Assembly: GCA_017307165.1 (NCBI GenBank)
Contig: JAFKGK010000001.1
Location: 496,001-560,000, forward strand
From: Candidatus Melainabacteria bacterium
GTDB taxonomy: Bacteria; Cyanobacteriota; Vampirovibrionia; Obscuribacterales; Obscuribacteraceae
Length of the DNA: 64,000 nucleotides
Reading direction: 5' to 3'
In this document: one piece after another, positions 8,353 through 16,090 of the stretch
How the letters are laid out: each line of letters starts with the position of its first letter
Position numbering within the stretch: position 1 is the stretch's first letter
The notes under the pieces: generated by a model
Told to the model about the DNA's origin: nothing
Databases searched by the model: none
Seen by the model: only the letters and a program-made list of their open reading frames with translations
Program-made: the position numbers and the translations under genes

Positions 8353-9957
8353 ATGACCAACAGAAATCAGGGCCACAAAGGACCGCAGAGAGACCCCAAT
8401 GCCGCAATGGGCATGTCTCTAGTTTTGCCTGGTCTGGGTCAGCTTTATAACGGCGAATCCCGCAAGGGCATGCTGTTTATGATAGTTGGTGTCCTCAACT
8501 ATCTGTGCATCATTTGTTTGATTATGATGGGCTCGATATTGCAAGGCATATCTAGTTTTGCCGCGGCTAATCACATCCAGCCAAACATAGAACTATTGAC
8601 GAGCATGTCCGACCTGCATTTTCCGTCGGCTGCCTCCATACTGCTTTGTGGTCTGTTTATTTCTTTTGCAGCTTATTCTGCTCGTGATGCTTTCGAGCGT
8701 GCGTCGCATTTGCAGAGACGCGCTCTCTATCACGATTATGCACTAGAAATGACCGAGGCTACTTCTGGCTCGTACTTGTTTCACATCACTATTTTGCTTA
8801 CCTGTTTCATCCTGGCTTTCTTCTTTTTGATACCACCTCCGCCAAAGTCGCAGGTTACGGACATCGAGTTTATCCAAAACGAAGAAAACACCAAGACTCC
8901 ACCTAAGACGCAAAAGCGAGCTCAGCACAATAGCAAAGCCGGTGGCAAGCACGATCCCAACAAGCCTTCGGTACAGCCGAGTCCAGCTCCCAAAGCACCG
9001 AGCAAGCCGGCCGAGCAGTCTAAACCGCAGCAGCAGCCCAAGGCGCAGCCTGCTCCCAATCCTAGCCCGAGTCCCAGGCCCACCCCGACTCCGACACCTA
9101 GACCTAATCCCAGTCCGAGTCCTAGCCCTAGTCCGAGCCCGACTCCAAAGCCGAGCCCTAGCCCCAGTCCTACTCCTTCGCCCAGTCCTAGTTTTTTGCC
9201 CAAGATCCCCAATCCATTTGTGGCTCCATCGGCAAGTCCCAGTCCCAACCCCAGTCCGGCTCCTGTGGCCATGCCCAAGATCGGTAGTCCCACTATTGCT
9301 CCCATGCCCAAGGCGGGAATAGGTGCTGGTAGTTCTACTGCTCCAGGCCCTGCTCCTGCCCCCATATCCATAGCATCAGCTTCTGGTTCGAGCGGCGGTG
9401 GCGGAGCCCCGAGTCCTGTGCCGGTTGGCGGTGGTGCCCGTTCCCAGGGCGGTGGTGGTGGCCCTGCTCCCGCTCCTGCTCCTACTAGAGCCGGCCGTGG
9501 CAGTGGAGGCGGTGCCGCAGGTGGTGGAGCTCCTGGTCTTGCAGTGGCGCCATCGGTGGCCAGACCTGCAGGCGGCGGTGGTGGTTCTGGCGAAGCCGGC
9601 AACCCGGATGACGGCCCCGGTCGTCCCTCGGTAGCGGCTCGCAAAGACGTAGATTTTGGACCTTATATGGCAGATCTCCAGCGTCGCATCAAGCGTGCTT
9701 GGTTCCCGCCCAAGGGCAATGAGTCCAAGAGGGTCAAGGTAGTATTCAAAGTGCACAGAGATGGCACCATGACCAACCTCCGTATTCTCGTATCTTCTGG
9801 TTTACAAATCGCCGACCAGGCGGCGACCAAGGCGGTCGAGGCAGCAGCCCCGTTCCGTCCCCTTCCTGACGGTGCCTCTGACGATGTAGACATCGAATTC
9901 ACCTTCGACTACAACGTATTCAATGGCGGTGGCCAGGGTAGATTCAGATCTTTCTGA
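8353..9957 (+). CDS. TonB-like protein with multi-TM N-terminal domain, paralogue 2
   Basis: A 534-residue paralogue of the 6645 gene. The N-terminal membrane domain contains 'LVLPGLGQLYNGESRKGMLF' and four to five helices, the last ending at 'FFLIPPPPKS'. A very long periplasmic linker follows: Lys/Pro/Gln-rich, then a Pro-Ser/Pro-Thr array (about residues 235-278), then Gly/Ala/Pro-rich. The C-terminal TonB domain (about 433-534) matches paralogue 1 closely, sharing 'RIKRAWFPPK', 'GLQIAD' and 'VDIEFTFDYNVF'. The ATG at 8353 follows GACGAGG. exbB starts 61 nt downstream, so this is likely the TonB partner of that ExbB/ExbD pair. The long Pro array is suited to spanning the periplasm. Confidence 0.87.
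   Translation: MTNRNQGHKGPQRDPNAAMGMSLVLPGLGQLYNGESRKGMLFMIVGVLNYLCIICLIMMGSILQGISSFAAANHIQPNIELLTSMSDLHFPSAASILLCGLFISFAAYSARDAFERASHLQRRALYHDYALEMTEATSGSYLFHITILLTCFILAFFFLIPPPPKSQVTDIEFIQNEENTKTPPKTQKRAQHNSKAGGKHDPNKPSVQPSPAPKAPSKPAEQSKPQQQPKAQPAPNPSPSPRPTPTPTPRPNPSPSPSPSPSPTPKPSPSPSPTPSPSPSFLPKIPNPFVAPSASPSPNPSPAPVAMPKIGSPTIAPMPKAGIGAGSSTAPGPAPAPISIASASGSSGGGGAPSPVPVGGGARSQGGGGGPAPAPAPTRAGRGSGGGAAGGGAPGLAVAPSVARPAGGGGGSGEAGNPDDGPGRPSVAARKDVDFGPYMADLQRRIKRAWFPPKGNESKRVKVVFKVHRDGTMTNLRILVSSGLQIADQAATKAVEAAAPFRPLPDGASDDVDIEFTFDYNVFNGGGQGRFRSF
9061..9195 (+). repeat. Degenerate PS/PT dipeptide coding repeat in the TonB-like linker
   Basis: Imperfect tandem hexamers of the form CC(C/T/G)AG(T/C) encode alternating Pro-Ser, Pro-Thr and Pro-Arg dipeptides. 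Codon choice varies between units, so the repeat is conserved as protein rather than as recent DNA slippage. It also creates long false ORFs on the opposite strand. Confidence 0.85.
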
Positions 9958-10018
9958 TAGACTCATCAGAGATCAAAACAGGTAAAAAGCCGATCAAAGG
10001 AGCAATTGTCTAAGCGAT

Positions 10019-10654
10019 ATGGAAAGTAAATTCCTCAGTTACTTCATCGAATTCATGATTCACGATTGGTTTGCCTCCATTCCAATCACCATCTGCTCCG
10101 TCTTGACCGTGGCTGTCATCGTAGAACGCTACATGTACTACCAACAAAACCGTCGTGACGTGACCCAATTTATCCACCAATTGCAACGCGATCTCGAGTC
10201 CAACAACTTGCAGAGAGCTCAGCAGTCATGCAATCGCCTTGGTGGTGTCGTAGGCGAAGTAGCCGAAGAAGGCGTTCGCTTGATGGCCGACCAAAAAGAA
10301 GACTTCAGCAAGGCTTTTGATATAACTGTCGGTCTGGTCACCCGCAAACTCGAAAAGCATCTGGCCGTACTGGGTACCATCGGTGCGACCTCACCCTTTA
10401 TCGGCTTGTTTGGTACGGTAGTCGGCGTAGTATTTACCCTGGACCAACTCGGTTCGGCTGGTGGCGGTACTCCAGTCGTTGTGACCGGTGTAGCCAAGGC
10501 TCTTATCGCAACAGGCTATGGTCTTATCGTCGCGATTTTGGCGGTTATCTTTAACAATACCTACACCAATATCGTCAAACGCTTCAACGATGACTTCCTC
10601 TTGCTCAAGCTCTTGTTCTTGAGTTTCGTAGGCAGCGAATCTTCTACTCACTAA
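10019..10654 (+). CDS. exbB: ExbB/TolQ/MotA-family proton channel protein
   Basis: ExbB/TolQ forms the proton-conducting pentamer that drives TonB or TolA. The protein has 211 residues with the expected three helices: near residues 18-38, and a pair at about 115-140 and 155-185. The family signature is clear in 'LAVLGTIGATSPFIGLFGTVVGV' (read as two overlapping parts: LGTIGATSPFIGL and FGTVVGVVFTL) and in 'ALIATGYGLIVAILAVIFNN'. AAAGGAG lies about 16 nt upstream of the ATG, which is rather far. No closer in-frame start is available. exbD follows after 32 nt. Whether the system is TonB-type or Tol-type cannot be settled from this gene alone. The adjacent TonB-like genes favour TonB. Confidence 0.93.
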   Translation: MESKFLSYFIEFMIHDWFASIPITICSVLTVAVIVERYMYYQQNRRDVTQFIHQLQRDLESNNLQRAQQSCNRLGGVVGEVAEEGVRLMADQKEDFSKAFDITVGLVTRKLEKHLAVLGTIGATSPFIGLFGTVVGVVFTLDQLGSAGGGTPVVVTGVAKALIATGYGLIVAILAVIFNNTYTNIVKRFNDDFLLLKLLFLSFVGSESSTH

Positions 10655-10686
10655 TTTGATCGGAAGAAAGGCCAAGGAGAAGATCG

Positions 10687-11115
10687 ATGTCAATGGGAGC
10701 TACCGGTGAGACCTTCACCGAAATCAACGTAACGCCTCTAACAGATGTGTTTTTGGTTTTGCTCGTCATCATGATCTTGATCGCACCCTTGATCGACAAA
10801 TCAGACCTCAAGATCAAGCCTCCAGAAACCAAAAATGCCAAAAAAGACGAAGCCACCAAGGGCGTGAGCATAGACATAGACAAAGACGGGCAGATTGCGA
10901 TCAACGGCAAGTACGTGCGCGAGCATACTCCTGAGCTATTGCAGTCGATGATTAAAGAGCTAAAGGACAAGTCCGACCATCCCGATGATATGCACGTCAC
11001 TCTCAATGCAGATGGTGATTGCAAGCAAAAGGACGTGGTCGAGATCATGTCTGCTGCGGCAGCTGTGGGCATCAAAAAGATGCGTGTGGCCACTCAGCAG
11101 CAGACCAATTACTGA
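10687..11115 (+). CDS. exbD: ExbD/TolR-family biopolymer transport protein
   Basis: ExbD/TolR is the single-TM partner of ExbB/TolQ and carries the essential Asp in its helix. The 142-residue protein has the N-terminal signature 'INVTPLTDVFLVLLVIMIL', whose Asp is the proton-relay residue. A periplasmic domain (about 45-140) follows with 'VSIDIDKDGQIAINGKYV' and ends in 'AAAVGIKKMRVATQ'. The ribosome-binding site CAAGGAGAAG is well placed. It is the last of the TonB1-TonB2-ExbB-ExbD group. aroE starts 24 nt downstream and is probably co-transcribed. Confidence 0.93.
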   Translation: MSMGATGETFTEINVTPLTDVFLVLLVIMILIAPLIDKSDLKIKPPETKNAKKDEATKGVSIDIDKDGQIAINGKYVREHTPELLQSMIKELKDKSDHPDDMHVTLNADGDCKQKDVVEIMSAAAAVGIKKMRVATQQQTNY

Positions 11116-11139
11116 GTCTCAGCCAGCCGGTATTTAGCA

Positions 11140-12081
11140 GTGCATTACAAGCTGGGACTTTTGGGACGCAAGCTTGGATACTCACTATCTCCAAAGATAC
11201 ATGCCGCCTTTCTCGAGGCGGCATCTTTGTCTGGGACCTATCAAAAGCTAGAGGTCGAACCAGAATCGGTAGCTGATCCAGATTTTGTAAGAGATCTCGA
11301 ACGTCAGGGTTTTGACGGCCTAAACATCACCATTCCCTACAAGTCCGCCTTACTGGATCGGCTGACGACAATAGCAGCGCCTGCCACCAGATGCAGTGCA
11401 GTCAATACTATCTGCCGTGGCTCTCAACCTGATAATTGGAGTGGTCTTAATACCGATATAGGCGGGGCTATCGATGCTTTAGGGCTCTTGCCTCTGACAA
11501 AAGATCATACATTTGTCCTGATTGGTGCAGGGGGAGCTGCACGAGCTGCACTCATCGCGATCGAGGCCACCTATCGACGTCTGGGCAAGTCTTTGGCTTG
11601 CGAATGCGTGGTGTTAGTGAGAGATGTAATGGGTGAAAGGGCACAGATCATGCGTGAGTTTATCGCTGCTTCGCGCCTCGCAATGCCTGTGCGCCTGGTC
11701 TCATACGACGATGGACCGGATATTTGCAAGCAAAAAAATCCTGATTCTGGGCGCCTTTTGATCAATGCAACACCGATCGGTCAGAGCCCAAACTCATCAC
11801 AGCAGATCCCAGATTGGTGTCAGGCCATGCTAGGAGCCTTGCTAAAAGGCGATTGTTTGATGGATATGGTTTATGCAAAGGGTGGATTTACCCCAATTTT
11901 AAAGACATTGAGGGACATCGAGCTGTCCAGTCAGACCGGACATATTGCAGCCATCGATGGCTTGCCCATGCTGATCGCCCAGGCAGCCCTGGCATTTGAA
12001 ACTTGGACTGGACGCCAAGCCGACAGGATGGCTGCAAAAGAAGCCATTGAAAACGAATTTAAAAACAGTCCTGGAGATTAG
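11140..12081 (+). CDS. aroE: Shikimate dehydrogenase
   Basis: AroE reduces 3-dehydroshikimate to shikimate with NADPH in aromatic amino acid synthesis. The protein has 313 residues, slightly longer than the usual 270-290. Shikimate-binding 'YSLSPKIHAAFL' is near the N-terminus. The catalytic Lys is in 'NITIPYKSALL' and the Asp in 'LNTDIGG'. The NADP-binding loop is GAGGAARA, and the C-terminus has 'GLPMLIAQAALAFETWTG'. The start is GTG at 11140, as the family motif begins at residue 4 (KLGLLGRKLGYSLSP). The gene follows exbD and meets the SCP2-like gene tail to tail with a 4-nt overlap of stop codons. Confidence 0.95.
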   Translation: MHYKLGLLGRKLGYSLSPKIHAAFLEAASLSGTYQKLEVEPESVADPDFVRDLERQGFDGLNITIPYKSALLDRLTTIAAPATRCSAVNTICRGSQPDNWSGLNTDIGGAIDALGLLPLTKDHTFVLIGAGGAARAALIAIEATYRRLGKSLACECVVLVRDVMGERAQIMREFIAASRLAMPVRLVSYDDGPDICKQKNPDSGRLLINATPIGQSPNSSQQIPDWCQAMLGALLKGDCLMDMVYAKGGFTPILKTLRDIELSSQTGHIAAIDGLPMLIAQAALAFETWTGRQADRMAAKEAIENEFKNSPGD

Positions 12082-12422
12082 CTAAAAAATATCGGGACGA
12101 GTTTCATCGCCTTGGTGATGTCGCCTTCGATATTAAGGACACCGCTCATTGCAGCCGTCATGGCCTTCATCTTGCCACTGATGATGTCGGCGAGGTCTTC
12201 TTTGTCGATAGAAATGACGCAGTCAGCAATCTTTTTGCCGTTTTCTTCGGCTTCGGTTGCATCGACCTGGCTAAAATCTACACTGCCGTCGTCGATCTTG
12301 GTCAACCAGGCGCCATTTTGGACGCCTCGTACATTGATGAGATAGGTTGCGCGCATATTGCGGCAGGCCTCCGGCTTAAATCTTCTCGTCAATTCGTCGA
12401 CAACAGCTTGGGATGAGTCCAT
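12078..12422 (-). CDS. SCP2 sterol-carrier-domain protein
   Basis: A 114-residue stand-alone SCP2-fold protein. SCP2 domains bind lipids or fatty acyl compounds in a hydrophobic tunnel. The typical order is seen: helical N-terminus, 'ATYLINVRGVQNGAWLTKID', then 'ADCVISIDKEDLADIISGK' and 'GVLNIEGDITKAMKLVPIF'. Its stop overlaps the aroE stop by 4 nt on the opposite strand. It is transcribed divergently from the DciA-like gene. The ligand cannot be told from the sequence. Confidence 0.87.
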   Translation of the reverse strand: MDSSQAVVDELTRRFKPEACRNMRATYLINVRGVQNGAWLTKIDDGSVDFSQVDATEAEENGKKIADCVISIDKEDLADIISGKMKAMTAAMSGVLNIEGDITKAMKLVPIFFS

Positions 12423-12491
12423 ATTAGATCTTGATTAACCTCGATATTGAGCCCTTTATTTTAACCCGTCTCCAATTGTTATTATCAGGAT

Positions 12492-13208
12492 ATGAACGAG
12501 CCAGAAAAAAACAGCAACGATAACAAGTCCCCAGTTAGGCGTAGCAAGAAGGCCAACTTTAACGACATAGCGCGGGTATTGCCCAAGGTGCTCAGGCAAT
12601 TGGGTATGGATGCGCGTCTCAAAGAGCACACTTTTTTAAATCTCTGGCCACATATCGTGTACGAACCCTTTAATAGACTGGCTCGACCTCTCTTTATCGA
12701 TCACGAAAAAAACATCGTCGTGGCAGTGAGAGATGCAAGCGTCGGTCAAGAGATGACTTTCGAAAGAACCGAGTTACTGAAAAGATTGCGCCAGGCGGGA
12801 CGAGGGTTAGGCATTGAGATAAAAGGCATGCGCTTTGATCTCAAACGCTTTCATGACAAGCACCCTGATGAGCTGCCTGAGTTTGCCATGCCCGCTTTGC
12901 CTCTCCCTGAGCCTTCAGAGCATGATTTGCAGCATTTTCCCTTGAGTGAAAATGATAGGCAGGAACTAGCAGCAATGAAGGCCAGGCTGGAGGCCGAAAA
13001 TATCGAGGGCGGGATCAATAAACGTATTTTTGCTTTATATGAAAAAGAAATGAGGCTCAAACGTTGGCGAGAGGCCCAGGACTTTCCTCGCTGCTCTAAA
13101 TGCGGAGATGTCGCCAGTCGTTTGCACGATCAGTCCAAAATATGCGCTCTCTGCTTTACCGATTTAGCTGCCGAAACCCGCATCGACAGACTCTTGCTTG
13201 ATAGATAA
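12492..13208 (+). CDS. DciA-like (DUF721) protein with C-terminal zinc ribbon
   Basis: DciA is the ancestral loader or operator of the replicative helicase DnaB in bacteria lacking DnaC/DnaI. The 238-residue protein has an N-terminal DUF721-type domain (about 22-118). It starts 'FNDIARVLPKVLRQLGMD', continues 'FLNLWPHIVYEPFNRLARPLFID' (two adjacent conserved blocks) and 'IVVAVRDASVGQEMTF'. A charged helical linker follows. The C-terminus (about 205-230) holds two CxxC pairs, 'CSKCGD' and 'CALCFTD', forming a zinc ribbon. This ribbon is not part of the usual DciA. Helicase loading is inferred from the family; the zinc ribbon could add DNA or partner binding. Confidence 0.78.
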   Translation: MNEPEKNSNDNKSPVRRSKKANFNDIARVLPKVLRQLGMDARLKEHTFLNLWPHIVYEPFNRLARPLFIDHEKNIVVAVRDASVGQEMTFERTELLKRLRQAGRGLGIEIKGMRFDLKRFHDKHPDELPEFAMPALPLPEPSEHDLQHFPLSENDRQELAAMKARLEAENIEGGINKRIFALYEKEMRLKRWREAQDFPRCSKCGDVASRLHDQSKICALCFTDLAAETRIDRLLLDR

Positions 13209-13330
13209 GCATGAGATATACCACATAAACTTTATGATAGCTTACCGTTTTCTATGATTGAAACGGGCTCAGGGCCAAATTCTCTATGATATTATTGCCC
13301 ATCTAATGGCAACCTCTGTGATTTGATTCT

Positions 13331-14017
13331 ATGATCCGTCTGCAAAACGTCAATAAAAACTATGGCGGTCGTCCCGCCTTGTTGAACGTCAACTTGCACA
13401 TTGCACTGGGCGAGTTTGCTTTTTTGGTTGGACCTTCTGGCGCCGGCAAGTCGACTCTCATGCGCTTGCTCTATCGCGAAGAAACACCCACAAGCGGCAA
13501 TGTTTTTTTAGGTGGTGTCAATCTCAATCGTTTGCATAAAGGGCAGATCCCGCTCTTGCGCCGTCGCATGGGCATCATCTTTCAGGACTTTAAACTCTTG
13601 CCCAGCCAGACTGTCTTTAATAATGTGGCCTATGTTTTGAGAGCGCTAGGCGTCGACGAACGCGAAGTGCAAAAGCGCGTGGAGCCTGCTCTGGCAGTCG
13701 TTGGCCTGGAACACAAGTACAATGCTTTGCCTTCCGAGTTATCTGGGGGCGAACAGCAGCGCGTCGGTATTGCTCGCGCTATCGTCAATGGCCCTCCAGT
13801 TTTGCTAGCCGACGAACCCACGGGCAACCTGGACCCAGCCACCAGTCTGGAGATCGTGCAATTGCTCGAGCGTATCAGTCAGCGTGGCACAACAGTTTTG
13901 ATCTCTACACACGATCAACCCATCGTCAACGCCATGCGTCGTCGCGTCATCAGCCTCAAAGGTGGTGAAGTGGTGACGGATATGGATAATGGTCTCTACG
14001 AATTGGAAATGCAATAG
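13331..14017 (+). CDS. ftsE: Cell division ATP-binding protein FtsE
   Basis: FtsE is the ATPase of the FtsEX complex, which controls peptidoglycan hydrolases at the division site. The 228-residue ABC domain has Walker [10 protein letters not shown], the Q-loop '[20 protein letters not shown]', the signature LSGGEQQR, Walker B '[12 protein letters not shown]' and the switch His in 'ISTHD'. 'FQDFKLLP' is typical of FtsE. The ATG at 13331 lacks a clear ribosome-binding site. TATGAT occurs four times in the 120 nt upstream, the last overlapping the start codon. ftsX follows after 17 nt. Confidence 0.96.
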   Translation: MIRLQNVNKNYGGRPALLNVNLHIALGEFAFLVGPSGAGKSTLMRLLYREETPTSGNVFLGGVNLNRLHKGQIPLLRRRMGIIFQDFKLLPSQTVFNNVAYVLRALGVDEREVQKRVEPALAVVGLEHKYNALPSELSGGEQQRVGIARAIVNGPPVLLADEPTGNLDPATSLEIVQLLERISQRGTTVLISTHDQPIVNAMRRRVISLKGGEVVTDMDNGLYELEMQ

Positions 14018-14034
14018 GGCGGTCTACACAAATC

Positions 14035-14907
14035 ATGCTCAGGACATTACGCATCTTCAAACGAATACTTGTCGAAACAGGCCTCGGACTCAAGGCTTCG
14101 GGCTGGTCTAACTGGCTCGTGACCAGTATCCTCTGCGTTGCCCTCACTATATTTGGTGGCGTGCTGCAATTGACCATGACACTGAAAGGCCTTGTCGAAG
14201 CCTGGGGCAATCAGTTAGAGATCTCAGCCTATCTGCGCGACGGATATGATCCCAAAGCTGTGGCTGCTGAGATCTGCCAGTTTCCCGAGGTAAAGCAAGT
14301 CGAGATCGTGACCAAGGAAGTGGCATGGCGCGATATGCAGCATACCTTCAAAGTAGCAGCCATCAACAACCCTCTGCCCAACACACTCCACATCAAGCTT
14401 TCTTCTCCCGATCAGGTCGAGACCCTCGCTCCTAAACTACGTTTGCTCAACCAGGTCGAAAATACAAAATATCCACTCAAGGTAGCCAAAAAAATCACTG
14501 ATATCAGGCACTTCCTCGAATTGGCCGGCATTTTTATCACTGGAGCACTCACAGCGGCGACTCTCACGGTCATCGGTAATACCATCCATCTAGTGATCAA
14601 GGCAAAACATAGAGAGATAGAGATCCTCTCGCTCATGGGCGTCGGGCATTTTTACATCAAGTGTCCCTTTGTATTCCAGGGTGCAGCCTATGGTTTTATG
14701 GCGGCTCTCATGGCCACAGGCATCTTGCTTGGTGTGCACCTCTATGTCGATCCTTATGTCAAAGAGCAGTTGCTCAGCCTTGCTCCTTTTATGCCGCAAA
14801 ACCTCCAATATGGTTTGCTGCAGACCTCAATGATGATGGCTGCGCTTGGGGTATTGGTCGGTGCTGGTGGATCTCTATGGACCTCAGGCCGGTACATCAA
14901 GATCTAG
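14035..14907 (+). CDS. ftsX: Cell division protein FtsX
   Basis: FtsX is the permease-like membrane partner of FtsE and passes ATPase-driven movement to periplasmic amidase activators. The 290-residue protein has the standard plan: one helix (about 24-46), a periplasmic domain (about 50-160) with 'LEISAYLRDG', then three C-terminal helices with 'IEILSLMGVGHFYIKCPF', close to the family 'EIE.M.LVGA...I..PF'. A bidirectional terminator follows at once. FtsEX here could act on the AMIN amidase encoded at 59373, but that link is only inferred. Confidence 0.94.
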   Translation: MLRTLRIFKRILVETGLGLKASGWSNWLVTSILCVALTIFGGVLQLTMTLKGLVEAWGNQLEISAYLRDGYDPKAVAAEICQFPEVKQVEIVTKEVAWRDMQHTFKVAAINNPLPNTLHIKLSSPDQVETLAPKLRLLNQVENTKYPLKVAKKITDIRHFLELAGIFITGALTAATLTVIGNTIHLVIKAKHREIEILSLMGVGHFYIKCPFVFQGAAYGFMAALMATGILLGVHLYVDPYVKEQLLSLAPFMPQNLQYGLLQTSMMMAALGVLVGAGGSLWTSGRYIKI

Positions 14908-14926
14908 TATCTAGTGAGTCAAACCA

Positions 14927-14967
14927 TTAAAAGCCCCGGGTAGCTAATGCTGCCCGGGGCCTTTGTT
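14927..14967. terminator. Bidirectional terminator between ftsX and the cyclophilin genes
   Basis: A 12-bp stem (14933-14944 with 14949-14960, one T-G pair) closes on TAAT. A T-rich tract follows on the plus side. AAAA on the other side gives U residues for minus-strand transcripts. It separates two convergent genes. Confidence 0.85.
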
Positions 14968-14980
14968 AAGCTCTAGACTA

Positions 14981-15457
14981 TTACTTTGCTGCAGGATTGA
15001 GGACTTGCACTGAGTTCATTTTGTCGCCTGCGCGCAATTTCATTACGTTTTCTAGCCCTTCTGTGACCTTGCCAAATACGGCATAGCCAGGAGGATTGTC
15101 GAGAAATCCAGCCTTGTCGAGAGTAATGTAAAACTGGCAACTTGCCGAGTTGGGATCGTTGGATCGAGCCATAGCGACAACACCAGCAGCATCATGCTTG
15201 AGGTTTGGCTTTTTTTCGAGTTGGATATGACGAGTCTTGCCGGTCGCTGGGTCCTTGTAATTGCCCATACCGCTACCTTGTGGGCAGCCGCCCTGGATCA
15301 CAAAACCTGGCTCGTATCTGTGGAAAGAAAGGTTGTTGTAGAAACCCTTATTGACCAGATCGAGAAAGTTTTCGGATGTGATGGGGGCTTCGGCCTGAAA
15401 GATCTCCATCTTGATCTGGCCCTTGGTGGTGTCCATAACTACGATTGGATTTGCCAT
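14981..15457 (-). CDS. Cyclophilin-type peptidyl-prolyl isomerase, cytoplasmic
   Basis: Cyclophilins catalyse cis-trans isomerisation of X-Pro bonds. The 158-residue protein has no signal peptide. Family motifs are 'ITSENFLDLVNKGFYNN', 'SFHRYEPGFVIQGG', 'GVVAMARSNDPNSASCQFYI' and 'GYAVFGKVTEGLENV'. The catalytic Arg is in FHRYEPGFVIQGG and the substrate-pocket residues in SCQFYI. It lies 37 nt downstream of a secreted paralogue with very similar sequence, so the pair came from tandem duplication. The shared 'DPATGKTRHI' insertion is typical of cyanobacterial/bacterial type B forms. Confidence 0.95.
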   Translation of the reverse strand: MANPIVVMDTTKGQIKMEIFQAEAPITSENFLDLVNKGFYNNLSFHRYEPGFVIQGGCPQGSGMGNYKDPATGKTRHIQLEKKPNLKHDAAGVVAMARSNDPNSASCQFYITLDKAGFLDNPPGYAVFGKVTEGLENVMKLRAGDKMNSVQVLNPAAK

Positions 15458-15494
15458 GTTTGATTTAGAGCCTGGGCTCCGTCCTCCTTTGTGT

Positions 15495-16076
15495 CTATTT
15501 ACCGGGATCCGAAACGATGACCTTTGTCATCTTGTCGCCTTTTCTTAGTTCTTTGGCGACCGAAAGTCCTTCGATGACCTTGCCAAAGACGGCATAGCCA
15601 GGCGGGTTATCGAGAAAATCAGCCTTGTCCAGAGTGATATAAAATTGGCAGCTGGCCGAGTCTGGATCTTGTGAACGAGCCATGGCTACAACGCCTGCTG
15701 CATCATGTCTGAGATCTGGATTTTTTTCTAGGGCAATGTGGCGAGTGCGGCCAGTAGCAGGATCTTTGTAGTTGCCCATGCCTGTGCCTTGCGGATCGCC
15801 ACCCTGGATCACGAAGCCAGGTTCGTAGCGGTGAAAGGTCAAGCCATCATAAAAACCTTTTTTGACCAGATCGAGAAAATTGGCACTGGTATTGGGAGCG
15901 TCCTTTTTAAAGATCTCCATTTTGATCACGCCCTTAGTAGTCTCCATGGTCACTACCGGATCGGTAGCAACTCGCTTGGCTGGTGCTTTTGATTGCGGCG
16001 CGGCAAATGCCGGCTGCACTACAATCGCTGCCTGCGTGCTCAGAGCCAGTACCGCGGATAGTATCACAGCTTTCAT
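15495..16076 (-). CDS. Cyclophilin-type peptidyl-prolyl isomerase, exported
   Basis: A 193-residue paralogue of the preceding cyclophilin with an added N-terminal signal peptide (about 1-25, ending VQPAFAAP) and a short Lys/Ala-rich linker. The enzyme domain shows 'TFHRYEPGFVIQGGDPQG', 'GVVAMARSQDPDSASCQFYI' and 'GYAVFGKVIEG'. It would act on exported proteins in the periplasm. AAGGAG lies upstream of the ATG. It is 14 nt from the upstream secreted unknown, so an operon is likely. Confidence 0.94.
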   Translation of the reverse strand: MKAVILSAVLALSTQAAIVVQPAFAAPQSKAPAKRVATDPVVTMETTKGVIKMEIFKKDAPNTSANFLDLVKKGFYDGLTFHRYEPGFVIQGGDPQGTGMGNYKDPATGRTRHIALEKNPDLRHDAAGVVAMARSQDPDSASCQFYITLDKADFLDNPPGYAVFGKVIEGLSVAKELRKGDKMTKVIVSDPGK

Positions 16077-16090
16077 CTATATATAACTCC

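Noticed and set aside
9061-9195. CRISPR-like short tandem repeats
   Set aside because: The units are 6 nt, continuous and encode Pro-Ser/Pro-Thr in frame. There are no spacers.
8922-9644. Long minus-strand ORF (240 codons) rich in Gly, Leu and Pro
   Set aside because: It is the mirror of the Pro-Ser and Gly-rich linker of the TonB-like gene. Low-complexity codons leave the opposite strand free of stops.
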